Assembly: GCF_012931685.1 (NCBI RefSeq) | Contig: NZ_JABANC010000011.1 | Location: forward strand, 1 to 36,093 | DNA length: 36,093 nt | Direction: 5' to 3' | Origin: Hanstruepera ponticola | Lineage (GTDB): Bacteria > Bacteroidota > Bacteroidia > Flavobacteriales > Flavobacteriaceae | In this document: one piece after another, positions 25,141 to 33,926 of the stretch | Numbering within the stretch: the first letter of the stretch is position 1 | Layout: each line of letters opens with the position of its first letter | Translations under genes and position numbers: made by a program | The notes under the pieces: generated by a model | The model's database searches: none | What the model was told of the DNA's origin: nothing | What the model saw: only the letters and a program-made list of their open reading frames with translations

Positions 25141-25710
25141 TTACTTTTTCAATAACACATCTTTTGCAATATTTATTACGCCACCTGCAATCTCACTTTT
25201 ATCACCAATTGCTGTATTTACTAATGTACTTATTGCCTCCTTATTTAATTTGAAGTTTTTTAAATCATGAGTTTCTAAAACAACTATTTCTGGTTTGAAA
25301 GCTGGAGCACCTTTGACAAAGAATTGATATTGATACCCTATTTCTACTTTTTCTGTTTCTCCGAATGCTAATAACTTATCTTTCTTTTCCTTAAAATGTC
25401 TTTGATATGGAAAAACTTGAACTAAAAAATCTTTAGCAAAATTATCTTCAGCCATTTTCTTGCCTTTTTCATAGCTAGCTCTTTCAACATCCACTAACTG
25501 TTTTCTTAATTCAAGGATTTGATTGTTTAGTTCTTCTGATTTTTCAATCACTTTTTTATTAATCTCATATTCTCTATTAACTGTTGCATTATTTACATCA
25601 TGATTTAAAGCGTTTATTTTTTTTGAAAAATTATCCATTTGATGCTTGTGGTATAAGTACCACATAATTGAAACTAAAATAGCGGTTATAATTATTTCCA
25701 TTAATGCCAT
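25141..25710 (-). CDS. Single-pass membrane protein with coiled coil
   Basis: This 189-aa protein has an N-terminal transmembrane helix (IIITAILVSIMWYLY), then a coiled coil of about 80 residues (NKKVIEKSEELNNQILELRK), and a globular C-terminal domain with a strand-rich part (VEIGYQYQFFVKGAPAF). The layout resembles membrane-tethered cytoplasmic proteins. I do not recognise the family. It starts 9 bp after the stop of the upstream membrane gene and ends 4 bp before the GIY-YIG gene, so it is co-transcribed and may hold the nuclease at the membrane. Confidence 0.65.
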   Translation of the reverse strand: MALMEIIITAILVSIMWYLYHKHQMDNFSKKINALNHDVNNATVNREYEINKKVIEKSEELNNQILELRKQLVDVERASYEKGKKMAEDNFAKDFLVQVFPYQRHFKEKKDKLLAFGETEKVEIGYQYQFFVKGAPAFKPEIVVLETHDLKNFKLNKEAISTLVNTAIGDKSEIAGGVINIAKDVLLKK

Positions 25711-25719
25711 GTGAAATTG

Positions 25720-26115
25720 TTATTTAATTGTAATTCTAACTTTTGGCAAGTCTTCTCTATTGTTTATCCTAATTGTCACATCCTTTGTTTTACTATCTGT
25801 TTCTGATGCAGCATGAGCTTCTTGCCATTTATTATTTTCAAATAATTCAAACAAAACATGGGGGTTTTCTTTTTTGTGCGACTTAAATGGAATTATAATT
25901 TTCGCCGTATTATCTTTTACAATCCAATCAGATGGTTCATATATTTTAGAAATTGTTTTTCTCATTAAGAAAAGCAAGTATGCTCCTCTTAATGCAAACA
26001 AAACTCCAAAAGCTGAAATAAAATATTTAAAATTTAAATTACTTATATAAACACTAATATGTGCAATAATTGCTGATAATAATGTGAGAGCTAATGCCCA
26101 TTGACTTCTATTCAT
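25720..26115 (-). CDS. Two-helix membrane protein with small soluble domain
   Basis: This 131-aa protein has two closely spaced hydrophobic helices (WALALTLLSAIIAHISVYI and YFISAFGVLFALRGAYLLFL). A C-terminal beta-rich domain of about 70 residues follows (TAKIIIPFKSHKKENPHVLF, VTIRINNREDLPKVRITIK). It is the first gene of the four-gene operon ending at 24224. No homologue is recognised. Membrane proteins of this layout are often the effectors or sensors of compact defence operons, but nothing in this sequence proves that role. Confidence 0.65.
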   Translation of the reverse strand: MNRSQWALALTLLSAIIAHISVYISNLNFKYFISAFGVLFALRGAYLLFLMRKTISKIYEPSDWIVKDNTAKIIIPFKSHKKENPHVLFELFENNKWQEAHAASETDSKTKDVTIRINNREDLPKVRITIK

Positions 26116-26143
26116 GATAACAGTTTAATTAAAAACCTCGCTA

Positions 26144-26166
26144 AACCAACTTTTTATTAGTTGGTT
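26144..26166 (-). terminator. Hairpin between the PD-(D/E)XK gene and the four-gene operon
   Basis: AACCAACT (26144-26151) pairs with AGTTGGTT (26159-26166) across a 7-base loop. On the minus strand a short T run follows about 10 bases later. It could end transcription of the 252-aa gene or act as an attenuator before the operon. The call is weak because the T tract is not adjacent. Confidence 0.4.
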
Positions 26167-26190
26167 CATTTGATTTACATTATTTGTGAT

Positions 26191-26949
26191 TCAACTTTTT
26201 AAAGAGTTGTATTTTTTCCAGCCATTTCCATCAATGACCTCTGTTATGTTGCCAATACCTGATGACAAACTATTGGTAAAGATAGGTGCTTTTAAATCTC
26301 CTAAATTATTTTTACATATCTTACTGTAGATCATTGTTTCTTGATTTAATGAAATAATAACTATTATTATACTTTTATCTCCATTCCAATCATTTCCAAA
26401 TTGTTTCAATGATTTATGTAATTTATCTAAAATACCTGTTCCTGCTTTGTTGCAAAGTGTTCCTCTATTTGTGTTTTTAAGTAGGGTAATGAACAAACCA
26501 TTTTGTTTTTCATGCATTAATTTTAGAATATCCTTTGCTATGCTTTTATAGGCTGCATTTTGATGCTTAAATTCTATATTTAAAATACGATTGTATATTT
26601 CCCCTTCTTTTTTAAAGACACACATATCAATTAAAGCCGATTGCCCATTTTCTTTAATTTTTATTTTAACAATATCATTTCCAAAGTAATACTTTGCTTG
26701 GGTAGGTGTTTCTATAGAGTAAAATAAATTAGTGTTTTCTTCCTTGAAAACTTCAATAAATACTTGCCGTAGTTCCTGTTCTGAAATTCTATCATCACCA
26801 CCAAACTTTACAGGAAAAATGAGCTGCTTATTTAATCTTGTGTTATCAGACTGGCTATCATTTCGTTTGGTATCATATTTTTCATAACCTATTGCTTTTA
26901 ACCTAGGTAATAACTTTTTGCAGATTGTAATTATTTGTAATTCTTCCAT
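26191..26949 (-). CDS. PD-(D/E)XK-like nuclease candidate
   Basis: This 252-aa protein has a plausible PD-(D/E)XK core: SALIDMCVF (Asp), then about 15 residues later ILNIEFKH (Glu-x-Lys), as in restriction endonucleases and Holliday-type nucleases. An upstream Glu in a helix near residue 58 could complete the site. The C-terminal half alternates strands and helices (SIIIVIISLNQETMIYSKI). I do not recognise the family. It lies 121 bp after the stop of the small wHTH gene, so it could be a separate unit appended to the type I operon. Confidence 0.55.
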   Translation of the reverse strand: MEELQIITICKKLLPRLKAIGYEKYDTKRNDSQSDNTRLNKQLIFPVKFGGDDRISEQELRQVFIEVFKEENTNLFYSIETPTQAKYYFGNDIVKIKIKENGQSALIDMCVFKKEGEIYNRILNIEFKHQNAAYKSIAKDILKLMHEKQNGLFITLLKNTNRGTLCNKAGTGILDKLHKSLKQFGNDWNGDKSIIIVIISLNQETMIYSKICKNNLGDLKAPIFTNSLSSGIGNITEVIDGNGWKKYNSLKS

Positions 26950-27070
26950 CTTTTATTTTTACTCCTCCAAAAACTACTTTAAACCACTTTACATATTTTG
27001 GTCTACTTGGGTATATCTTATTTCTATTCCTTTAAGCTCAATGTATCAATCCATAACATTTGGTCTAACC

Positions 27071-27313
27071 TTAATCAGTAAAATACAGTTTACGCTGACC
27101 TATTTTTTTGTATTTTACTTTACCCTCATTTACTAGTAAACCGATAATAGACCAAGACAGATAATTTTTCTGACTACCTTCAAAATCTGATTCAAGATTA
27201 AGTGAACGCGCAATATCACTATTACCAACTCCTTCTGGATGTTGATTAATTACTTCTAAAATGGCCTCTTTTAAAAGTGAAACTGCATGAATTGATTTTT
27301 CTTTTGGACTCAT
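27071..27313 (-). CDS. Small winged-helix protein at the end of the type I RM operon
   Basis: This 80-aa protein starts at the ATG at 27313, 16 bp after the hsdS stop; a TTG at 27343 would overlap hsdS. The sequence (LLKEAILEVINQHPEGVGNSDIARSLNL, read in parts as helix-turn-helix; then WSIIGLLVNEGKVKYKKIGQ as the wing) is a clear winged-helix domain. Similar small genes follow type I loci in related bacteria as I recall, perhaps for control of the system. It is probably co-transcribed with hsdS. Confidence 0.65.
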   Translation of the reverse strand: MSPKEKSIHAVSLLKEAILEVINQHPEGVGNSDIARSLNLESDFEGSQKNYLSWSIIGLLVNEGKVKYKKIGQRKLYFTD

Positions 27314-27329
27314 TGTATTAACTATTAAT

Positions 27330-28985
27330 TTAATTGTTTTCAAAAACCTCCCTCAAACAACTTTGCATGAGTTGCTCTATTTGGGTTTGGCTGTTTTCTA
27401 TGTGTTCTTCTAAACTATCGCATAAGGCCATTAAACTATTGACCTGCTTTACAATGGCTTTTTGTTCTTCGAGTGGTGGAATAGGCATAACTATTTTCTC
27501 AATATTGTCCTTTCCAATATTTGGTTGAGCATTTTGATTTATTCTTTCCCTTACTAATCCTTGAAACAATTCAGATTCTAAAATCACATTTAAAAAATCA
27601 ATTGAAAGTATTTCTTCATTTGCAAAAAAGTTACCAACGCGATAGTTTTGAACAACTACACCATAATCTTTATCAACTCTTGTTACCTTACCAAGAGTCC
27701 CCCCGGTTAAGGCCATTAATAGATGTCCTTTATATATCAATACGTGCTCAAATTCTTCTTCCCGACTTGAATCAATGAAATTACATTTAGAAAAATCTAA
27801 AGTTCCGTCAGCTTTACATTGCCCGATTTTTACGACCGGGATTCCTTCTTCCACAAAATCATGTTTTCTAAATTGATATCCATGTCGTAAAGAAGCTACA
27901 TCAATAAATCTACACCATTCCCAAGTTTCCACAAGTTCAAAAGGTATTTCTGATGGATCAATTTTCGATAGTCCTTTTTCTTTTTCAATATTTGCTAACT
28001 TTCTTGATACAGATACAATTTTTAGGTTTTGAGAGCGCCATTTTGACGTTAGTTTGCCTTGAATGGCTAATTGTAATATGGTTTCCCGTAGTTGTTTTAC
28101 ATTCTCTTTTTCGGTAAAAAACTCGGTAAAACGGGTATGTAAAAATTGCCATTCTTGATTAACATTTTCTGTTTGTGCTAAACGTTGCAAAGCCGAGGTG
28201 ACAAAGTCTTCTTTGAGTTGTATTCTGGTTTTGGTTTGCTCTTCTAATTGCTCTACTTCTTTAAACAACTCATTGACTATGGCTACAATGGCTTTTTGTT
28301 CTTCGAGTGGTGGAATAGGCATAACAATTTTTTCAATATTATCCTTTCCGATATTTGGTTGTGCGTTTTGGTTTATCCTCTCTCTAACTAATCCTTGAAA
28401 TAAATCAGATTCTAAAATAACATTTAAAAAATCAAGAAATAGAATGTTTTCATTTGCAAAAAAATTTCCTACACGATAGTTCTGAACAACAACACCATAA
28501 TCTTTATCAACTCTTGTAACTTTACCAAGAGTTCCTCCTGTTAAAGCCATTAAAAGGTGTCCTTTAAATATTAATACGTGTTCGAATTCATTTTTTCGAT
28601 TTGAATCAATAAAATTACATTTTGAAAAATCTAAAGTTCCATCAGCTTTACATTGACCAATTTTTACCACTGGTATTCCTTCTTCTACAAAATCATGCTT
28701 TCTAAATTGATAACCATGTCTTAATGAGGCTACATCAATAAATCGACACCAATTCCAAGTTTTGTCTAATGTGAAAGGGATTTCATCACTTTCAATTTTT
28801 GAAAGAGCTGTATGATTTTCAATTTCAGCTAACTTTTTAGAAGTAGGCTCAACATTTGGATTTTTTAATCTCCAATTTGCAGTTAATTTTCCTCGTACCG
28901 CCAATTGCAGGATAAAGCCTTTTAGTGCTGACGCATTTTGTGGCTGCTTGGTAAGGGTTTTAAAATGTTGTAAGAGGTGTTTCAT
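27330..28985 (-). CDS. hsdS: Type I restriction specificity subunit with duplicated TRDs
   Basis: This 551-aa protein is the DNA-recognition subunit of a type I restriction enzyme. It has the normal two-fold layout: target-recognition domain 1 (about 77-225), a central conserved helix (about 230-300), domain 2 (about 355-505) and a distal helix. The two domains are almost the same: residues 77-233 and 355-511 align without gaps at an offset of 278, with about 9-10 differences. Shared blocks include CRFIDVASLRHGYQFRKHDF and PNIGKDNIEKIVMPIPPLEE. Most differences at the DNA level are synonymous, which suggests selection for the protein rather than a recent copy. Each domain normally reads one half-site, so a symmetric target is expected. 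It follows hsdM after an 80-bp gap that holds short repeats. Confidence 0.93.
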   Translation of the reverse strand: MKHLLQHFKTLTKQPQNASALKGFILQLAVRGKLTANWRLKNPNVEPTSKKLAEIENHTALSKIESDEIPFTLDKTWNWCRFIDVASLRHGYQFRKHDFVEEGIPVVKIGQCKADGTLDFSKCNFIDSNRKNEFEHVLIFKGHLLMALTGGTLGKVTRVDKDYGVVVQNYRVGNFFANENILFLDFLNVILESDLFQGLVRERINQNAQPNIGKDNIEKIVMPIPPLEEQKAIVAIVNELFKEVEQLEEQTKTRIQLKEDFVTSALQRLAQTENVNQEWQFLHTRFTEFFTEKENVKQLRETILQLAIQGKLTSKWRSQNLKIVSVSRKLANIEKEKGLSKIDPSEIPFELVETWEWCRFIDVASLRHGYQFRKHDFVEEGIPVVKIGQCKADGTLDFSKCNFIDSSREEEFEHVLIYKGHLLMALTGGTLGKVTRVDKDYGVVVQNYRVGNFFANEEILSIDFLNVILESELFQGLVRERINQNAQPNIGKDNIEKIVMPIPPLEEQKAIVKQVNSLMALCDSLEEHIENSQTQIEQLMQSCLREVFENN

Positions 28986-28992
28986 ATTTGTG

Positions 28993-29065
28993 GATTCCTG
29001 CCTTCGCAGGAATGACAGTTTTTATTATAGAGATTGCCACGCTCGTTCCTCGCTCGCAATGACAG
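28993..29065. repeat. Two short dispersed repeats in the hsdM-hsdS gap
   Basis: The stretches GATTCCTGCCTTCGCAGGA (28993-29011) and GATTGCCACG...CGCTCGCAATGACAG (29032-29065) share the tail AATGACAG, and each contains a dyad (TTCCTG/CAGGAA). Sequences of this kind are scattered through Bacteroidota genomes. The second one reaches the hsdM stop codon. They separate two genes that would otherwise be adjacent. Confidence 0.7.
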
Positions 29066-30496
29066 TTAGTTTAAGGCTTCGTTGAGTACATCCATAATTT
29101 TTTGCTGGATGCTGTTGATGCTTTGTTCCGTTATTTGGTATTGTTTTAAAATGTCTTCTGGTGCGGCTAAATCGTCTGCTTCTTGGTATGGGTTTTTAAT
29201 ATCCAAGTTGTAGTTGCGTGCTACAATATCCTCTACTGGTACTTTCCAAGCGTATTTGTTTTCTTCGCGCTTGTTCCACCATTTCTTTTCTAAATCGAAC
29301 TCCTTGATTCGAATCGGCTTTGTTTTGTTATAGCTTTTTACGCCTTCGGGATAGGGATGTTCAAAATACCAAACCTCTTTGGTGGGTGTGCCTTTTTCAA
29401 AAAACAACAGGTTGGTTTTAATGCCTGTGTATGGGTTAAACACTCCATTGGGCAAACGCACTATGGTATGCAGATTGCAACGCTCTAACAATTCTTGTTT
29501 GAGTCTGGTTTTTACGCCTTCGCCAAACAAGGTGCCATCGGGTAAGACCACTGCGGCACGTCCGTTAGATTTTAAGAGTTTTATAATTAATGCCAGAAAC
29601 AAATCGGCCGTTTCCTTGGTTCTAAACTTGCTCGGGAAATTGGTTTCGGTACCATCTTCCTCTATACCACCAAAGGGTGGATTGGTGAGAATGACATCTA
29701 CCTTGTCTTTGCTGCCCCAATCGGCATAGGGTTTGTTTAAATAGTTACCACGATTTACCGCTGGTAAATCGAAACCGTGCAGCATTAAATTGGTGGTACA
29801 CAATAAATGCGGTAAGGGTTTTTTCTCTATACCACGAATGGCTTTTTGCAACACATCGCGGTCTTGTGGTGTTTTTACCTGATTGCGCACATAGTCAATC
29901 GTGCAGGTTAAAAAGCCTCCTGTACCACAAGCTGGGTCTAACACGGTTTCGCCCAATTGCGGATTGATGATATCTACCATAAACTGGGTTACGGCTCGCG
30001 GTGTGTAATATTCCCCAGAGCTACCTGCAGATTGTAGTTCTTTTAAAATGGTTTCGTAAATATCGTTAAACAGATGACGGTCTTCTGAACTGTTGAAATC
30101 TATTTTATCTATCCCGTTAATTACCTGACGGAACAGGGTTCCGTTTTTCATATAGTTGTAGGTATCTTCAAATACCGATCGTATGATTTTGGCTTGTGGA
30201 CTAATGGTAATGTCCAACTCCTTTAATGTTGGGAATAACTCGTTATTAATAAAGTCCATTAAGGCATCACCTGTGAGACCTTCATCATCTTCTGCCCAGT
30301 TGTTCCATTTTAAATGTTCTGGAATAGGGCTTTCGTAATCATCTATGGTGATTTCCCATTCCTCTTCTTTATCTGCAAATATTTTCATGAATAGCATCCA
30401 GACCATTTGCGAAATGCGTTGTGCATCGCCATCGACTCCTGTGTCTTTTCGCATGATATCGCGAATGCCTTTTATGTTGGTTGTTATGTTACTCAT
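29066..30496 (-). CDS. hsdM: Type I restriction-modification methyltransferase subunit
   Basis: This 476-aa protein methylates N6 of adenine within the target chosen by HsdS. It has the usual N-terminal helical domain (MVWMLFMKIFADKEEEWE), the connector EYYTPR (162-167), SAM-binding motif I DPACGTGGF (187-195) and catalytic motif IV NPPF (272-275). Length and order match HsdM. Its start overlaps the stop of the preceding 220-aa gene (ATGA at 30493-30496), so the two are translationally coupled. It is followed by hsdS. Together with HsdR and HsdS it makes a complete, apparently intact type I system. Confidence 0.95.
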   Translation of the reverse strand: MSNITTNIKGIRDIMRKDTGVDGDAQRISQMVWMLFMKIFADKEEEWEITIDDYESPIPEHLKWNNWAEDDEGLTGDALMDFINNELFPTLKELDITISPQAKIIRSVFEDTYNYMKNGTLFRQVINGIDKIDFNSSEDRHLFNDIYETILKELQSAGSSGEYYTPRAVTQFMVDIINPQLGETVLDPACGTGGFLTCTIDYVRNQVKTPQDRDVLQKAIRGIEKKPLPHLLCTTNLMLHGFDLPAVNRGNYLNKPYADWGSKDKVDVILTNPPFGGIEEDGTETNFPSKFRTKETADLFLALIIKLLKSNGRAAVVLPDGTLFGEGVKTRLKQELLERCNLHTIVRLPNGVFNPYTGIKTNLLFFEKGTPTKEVWYFEHPYPEGVKSYNKTKPIRIKEFDLEKKWWNKREENKYAWKVPVEDIVARNYNLDIKNPYQEADDLAAPEDILKQYQITEQSINSIQQKIMDVLNEALN

Positions 30497-31155
30497 ATAA
30501 TTCTAGGATTGTTTTTTAGACCATTATTAACTGCAAAATCAATAATCTCATCAGAGTCAATTATCAATAAAGGATTAGCTTCATCAAAATAATCTAGTTC
30601 TACTTTTATAATCATTAGAAGATTTTTATTAATTTCAAATAGTACTCCAACTTCTGCAGTAGTTCTCATTGTTATTTGGTTTGTAATTGGACTTTTTTTT
30701 TCAAATATCTTGTATATTGGAATAATACTATTCAGTCTCCCTTCAATTATAGTATCAACTTTTTCTGGAGTTTCATTAATATATTGAACAGAAAAGTTCA
30801 TGTAATCTTTCTTCCAGTCTAACCGATAAAAAAGACGTAAAGTAAATTCTTTATTTTCTATATAAATTGTATCAGAATTTTCAGCTTTAAGTAGGCAAAT
30901 TTTCGTATTAATAAAATCTCTAAAAGAAGAGTCTATTTGAGAACTGAATTGATCAACCTTAAACCGATAGCCTTCATCATCAACTATGTTATGTTGTGAG
31001 TCAGTGATGTCAATTGGTAAATTGAAGAATTCATTTCTGTTTTCTATTTTAATTCCAATAGCGAGATGCTCACAATTTATATGTGGTATAATATTATATT
31101 CTTCTGGAGAATTTAATTTATCAAGTTCAACTTGTAATGGAGATTTAGAACTCAT
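30493..31155 (-). CDS. Unknown protein inserted between hsdR and hsdM
   Basis: This 220-aa cytoplasmic protein has no catalytic motif I can see. It is strand-rich (YRFKVDQFSSQIDSSFRDFI, FTLRLFYRLDWKKDYMNFSV) with an acidic C terminus. Its start overlaps the hsdR stop (TAATG at 31155) and its stop overlaps the hsdM start (ATGA), so it is translated with the restriction operon and is not an independent passenger. Extra genes in type I operons can be anti-restriction, regulatory or accessory defence proteins. Nothing in the sequence chooses among these. It is more AT-rich than hsdR and hsdM, which suggests it came from elsewhere. Confidence 0.7.
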   Translation of the reverse strand: MSSKSPLQVELDKLNSPEEYNIIPHINCEHLAIGIKIENRNEFFNLPIDITDSQHNIVDDEGYRFKVDQFSSQIDSSFRDFINTKICLLKAENSDTIYIENKEFTLRLFYRLDWKKDYMNFSVQYINETPEKVDTIIEGRLNSIIPIYKIFEKKSPITNQITMRTTAEVGVLFEINKNLLMIIKVELDYFDEANPLLIIDSDEIIDFAVNNGLKNNPRII

Positions 31156-33554
31156 TAAGCCCCTTCTTTATAAATTTCGTTTTCCAGTTCTTGTACAGCC
31201 TGTTCAAAGTCTTTGCGCTTGCCAAAAGCACGCACCAATTCTACAGGCGAACCCATTTGGCTTAAGGGTTGTACTTTTAAAACAGAGCCTTTTTCTATGG
31301 ATATAATGCCTTCTTGCTCGTATTTGTCTAATAGTGTGTACAATATGCGTTGCGCTGTTTCACCATATTTAGCAAAATAATTGCGCTTCCGAACCTTGTT
31401 GGCGCGCTCTTGTCTGGTTAGAGGTGGTTGGTCGAAAGCTATGTGGCAAATTAAATCGAAAGGATCTAAATCTTGCCCTACTTCTTCTTTTAGGGCTTCA
31501 ATTAAGACGCCATGATCTGCTAATTCTGCCAACAATTCTTCTTTACTTTCAGTGGTATTCCATTTTTGAATAAACTGGTCTATAGACCTGTACTCATTTT
31601 TTATATTGGATTTGGTGTAATCTTTAAGTGTTTCAGTAATGAGCTTACCGTCCTTACCATAATATTGTACGCGCTCGTTAGCCACAGTGACTTTTACATT
31701 ATTAACATAGTACTTTTGAACTTCTTGTTCTTCTTCGTCTATAGTTATGTCCGGAATGGTTGGTGAGACAAAGCCTCCAAGATCACCTTCTTTGTTTGTC
31801 TCTTCTTCATTATCTTCAACATCTGGTGGTACAACTGGATCCCCTTTGCCTGGTTCGTAAATTTGTACTGGGTCGCCATCGAAATCTGGGTCTGCAAACA
31901 GGTTTGTTGCTTTACGGAAGTCCATTATTGTAAAATATACCTTGCCATCTGCTTCACGAATACGAGTTCCACGACCTACAATTTGTTTAAACTCGGTCAT
32001 GGAACCAATGTTGGCTTCCAACACAATAAACTTCACCATTTTGGTGTCAATCCCAGTAGTGAGCATTTTTGAGGTTGTGGCAATAACAGGGAAACGTTCT
32101 TCTACGTCCGTAAAGTTGTCTAACTCTTGCTTGCCTACCTCATCATCGCCTGTAATTTTCACACAGTAGTTCCAATGCTTGGCTACCAAGTCGGCATTTT
32201 CATTTATTAAGGCTTGGCGCATACGATTGGCATGATCTATGTCTGTACAAAAAACGATTGTTTTTGCATAGCGGTCTGTGGCTTTTAGATATTCGGTAAT
32301 CTTTTTAGCCACTTCAATGGTGCGTTCATCAATTACCAGATTTCTATCATAGTCTTTCAGGTTATAGATACGGTCTTGTACTTCGTTACCGTATTTGTCA
32401 ATTAGTCCAGCCGTCGGTCGCCAGCCTTCGTCCACATTCATAGAAATACGCACGACTTTATAAGGTGCCAAGAAACCATCTTCAATACCTTGCTTAAGTG
32501 AATAGGTATACACAGGCTCTCCAAAGTATGCCATATTAGACACGTCTTTGGTTTCTTTTGGTGTGGCGGTCAAACCGATTTGGGTAGCTGAATCAAAATA
32601 ATCTAACACTTCTCGCCATGCTGAAGCTTCGGAAGCCGAACCTCTGTGACACTCATCTATCACTACTAAATCAAAGAAATCGCGACTAAACTCCTTATAA
32701 GCGTTTTTGGATTCATCTGTACCTGTTAAGCCTTGGTACAATGCAAAATAGATTTGATAGGATTTATCAATCTTTCGGTTTTTAATGATATGCATAATAT
32801 CATTACCAAAGGGTGAAAAGTCGCCATTTTTGGTTTGCGTCAATAAGGCGTTACGGTCTGCTAAAAACAGGATGCGTTTTTTAACGCCATTCTTCCACAG
32901 TCGCCAAATAATATTGAAAGCGGTATAGGTTTTACCTGTGCCTGTAGCCATAACTAATAAGATTCTATTTTGGCCTTTTGCTATGGCTTCTACTGTTCTG
33001 TTTATGGCATTTTGTTGATAGTATCTCGGTGACATACTACTGTCGTCCAAATAATATTCCTGTGTCACTACTTCTTGGACTTGAGGTTTGTCCAATCCTT
33101 CTTTTTGGCTATACTTATTCCAAAGAGCCTCGGGTGAAGGGAAACTGTCTAGCGTAATTTCTTCTTCGACTTTTCCTGATGATTTTGTTTTATCGTGAAA
33201 TACAAAGGAATCGCCATTAGAAGTAAAGACAAAAGGAATTTGCAAGATTTCAGAATACTCTAAAGCCTGCTGCATACCGTCTCCAACTTTGTGTTTGTTA
33301 TCCTTTGCTTCAATTATAGCAATTGGAATATTGGGTTTGTAGTAAAGAATATAGTCGGCTCGTTTCTTTTTACCTCGCGTGTATAATTTCCCCTGAACGA
33401 TTATCCGACCATCAGTGAAGGAGACCTCTTCCCTAACCTGCGTGCGCATGTTCCATCCTGCCTTTTGAATGGCTGGATTGATGAATTTGGTACAGATGTC
33501 TCTTTCAGATAGTTGCTTTTTATTCATAAACACGGCACTGCCTTTGACAGTCAT
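31155..33554 (-). CDS. hsdR: Type I restriction endonuclease motor subunit
   Basis: This 799-aa protein translocates and cuts unmethylated DNA. The N-terminal nuclease site is visible: RADYIL with Asp67 and IEAK (81-84). The SF2 motor follows with Walker A ATGTGKT (203-209), the DEAD-box-like DECH (300-303), GLTATPKET (motif III) and QIVGRGTRIREADG (motif VI). A C-terminal helical part ends near LENEIYKEGA and binds the methylase core. The ATG at 33554 is used here; an alternative ATG at 33527 (MNKKQLSERDI) matches where many HsdR proteins begin and may be the true start. It is the first gene of the operon hsdR, 220-aa gene, hsdM, hsdS, wHTH. Confidence 0.94.
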   Translation of the reverse strand: MTVKGSAVFMNKKQLSERDICTKFINPAIQKAGWNMRTQVREEVSFTDGRIIVQGKLYTRGKKKRADYILYYKPNIPIAIIEAKDNKHKVGDGMQQALEYSEILQIPFVFTSNGDSFVFHDKTKSSGKVEEEITLDSFPSPEALWNKYSQKEGLDKPQVQEVVTQEYYLDDSSMSPRYYQQNAINRTVEAIAKGQNRILLVMATGTGKTYTAFNIIWRLWKNGVKKRILFLADRNALLTQTKNGDFSPFGNDIMHIIKNRKIDKSYQIYFALYQGLTGTDESKNAYKEFSRDFFDLVVIDECHRGSASEASAWREVLDYFDSATQIGLTATPKETKDVSNMAYFGEPVYTYSLKQGIEDGFLAPYKVVRISMNVDEGWRPTAGLIDKYGNEVQDRIYNLKDYDRNLVIDERTIEVAKKITEYLKATDRYAKTIVFCTDIDHANRMRQALINENADLVAKHWNYCVKITGDDEVGKQELDNFTDVEERFPVIATTSKMLTTGIDTKMVKFIVLEANIGSMTEFKQIVGRGTRIREADGKVYFTIMDFRKATNLFADPDFDGDPVQIYEPGKGDPVVPPDVEDNEEETNKEGDLGGFVSPTIPDITIDEEEQEVQKYYVNNVKVTVANERVQYYGKDGKLITETLKDYTKSNIKNEYRSIDQFIQKWNTTESKEELLAELADHGVLIEALKEEVGQDLDPFDLICHIAFDQPPLTRQERANKVRKRNYFAKYGETAQRILYTLLDKYEQEGIISIEKGSVLKVQPLSQMGSPVELVRAFGKRKDFEQAVQELENEIYKEGA

Positions 33555-33619
33555 AATTGAAATTCATTAGTGCTATTACTTTAGGGAGAGATTAAAGATA
33601 AAAAAAGAAATGGAAATAC

Positions 33620-33840
33620 AATGTTTGGGGTTTGGTTTTTGGTTTTTGGTGTTTAGTGATTGGTGATTGGTGTACTTCTGCAATGCTTGGAATGAAATAT
33701 GGTGATTATCGATGAATAAAAAAGAAAAGATAACCAATCATATTTCTGCCATACCGCACTGGATACGGCATACATAATACCTTACTAAAAAGTGGATCCT
33801 GAATCTCCCGACGCTAGCGGTCAGGACAGGATGACAAGAG
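33620..33840. repeat. Low-complexity tract and dispersed repeat between genes
   Basis: 33620-33672 is a G/T-rich tract built from TTTGG and GATTGGTG units. 33791-33837 is a variant of the GTGGATCCTGAAT...AGGATGACAA repeat also seen at 22388-22416, here with a longer middle. The whole gap 33555-33926 has no other gene; it should contain the hsdR promoter, which I cannot place with confidence. Confidence 0.6.
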
Positions 33841-33926
33841 CCTAAATCACAATAACCTACAAATAAAAATGAAAAGACTAACCAGTCTAAATAATCACTA
33901 ACTTTACCCAACAATAGAATCAACCC

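Noticed and set aside
27330-28985. Assembly duplication within hsdS
   Set aside because: The two domain copies differ at many synonymous sites, so they are not a copy produced by misassembly.
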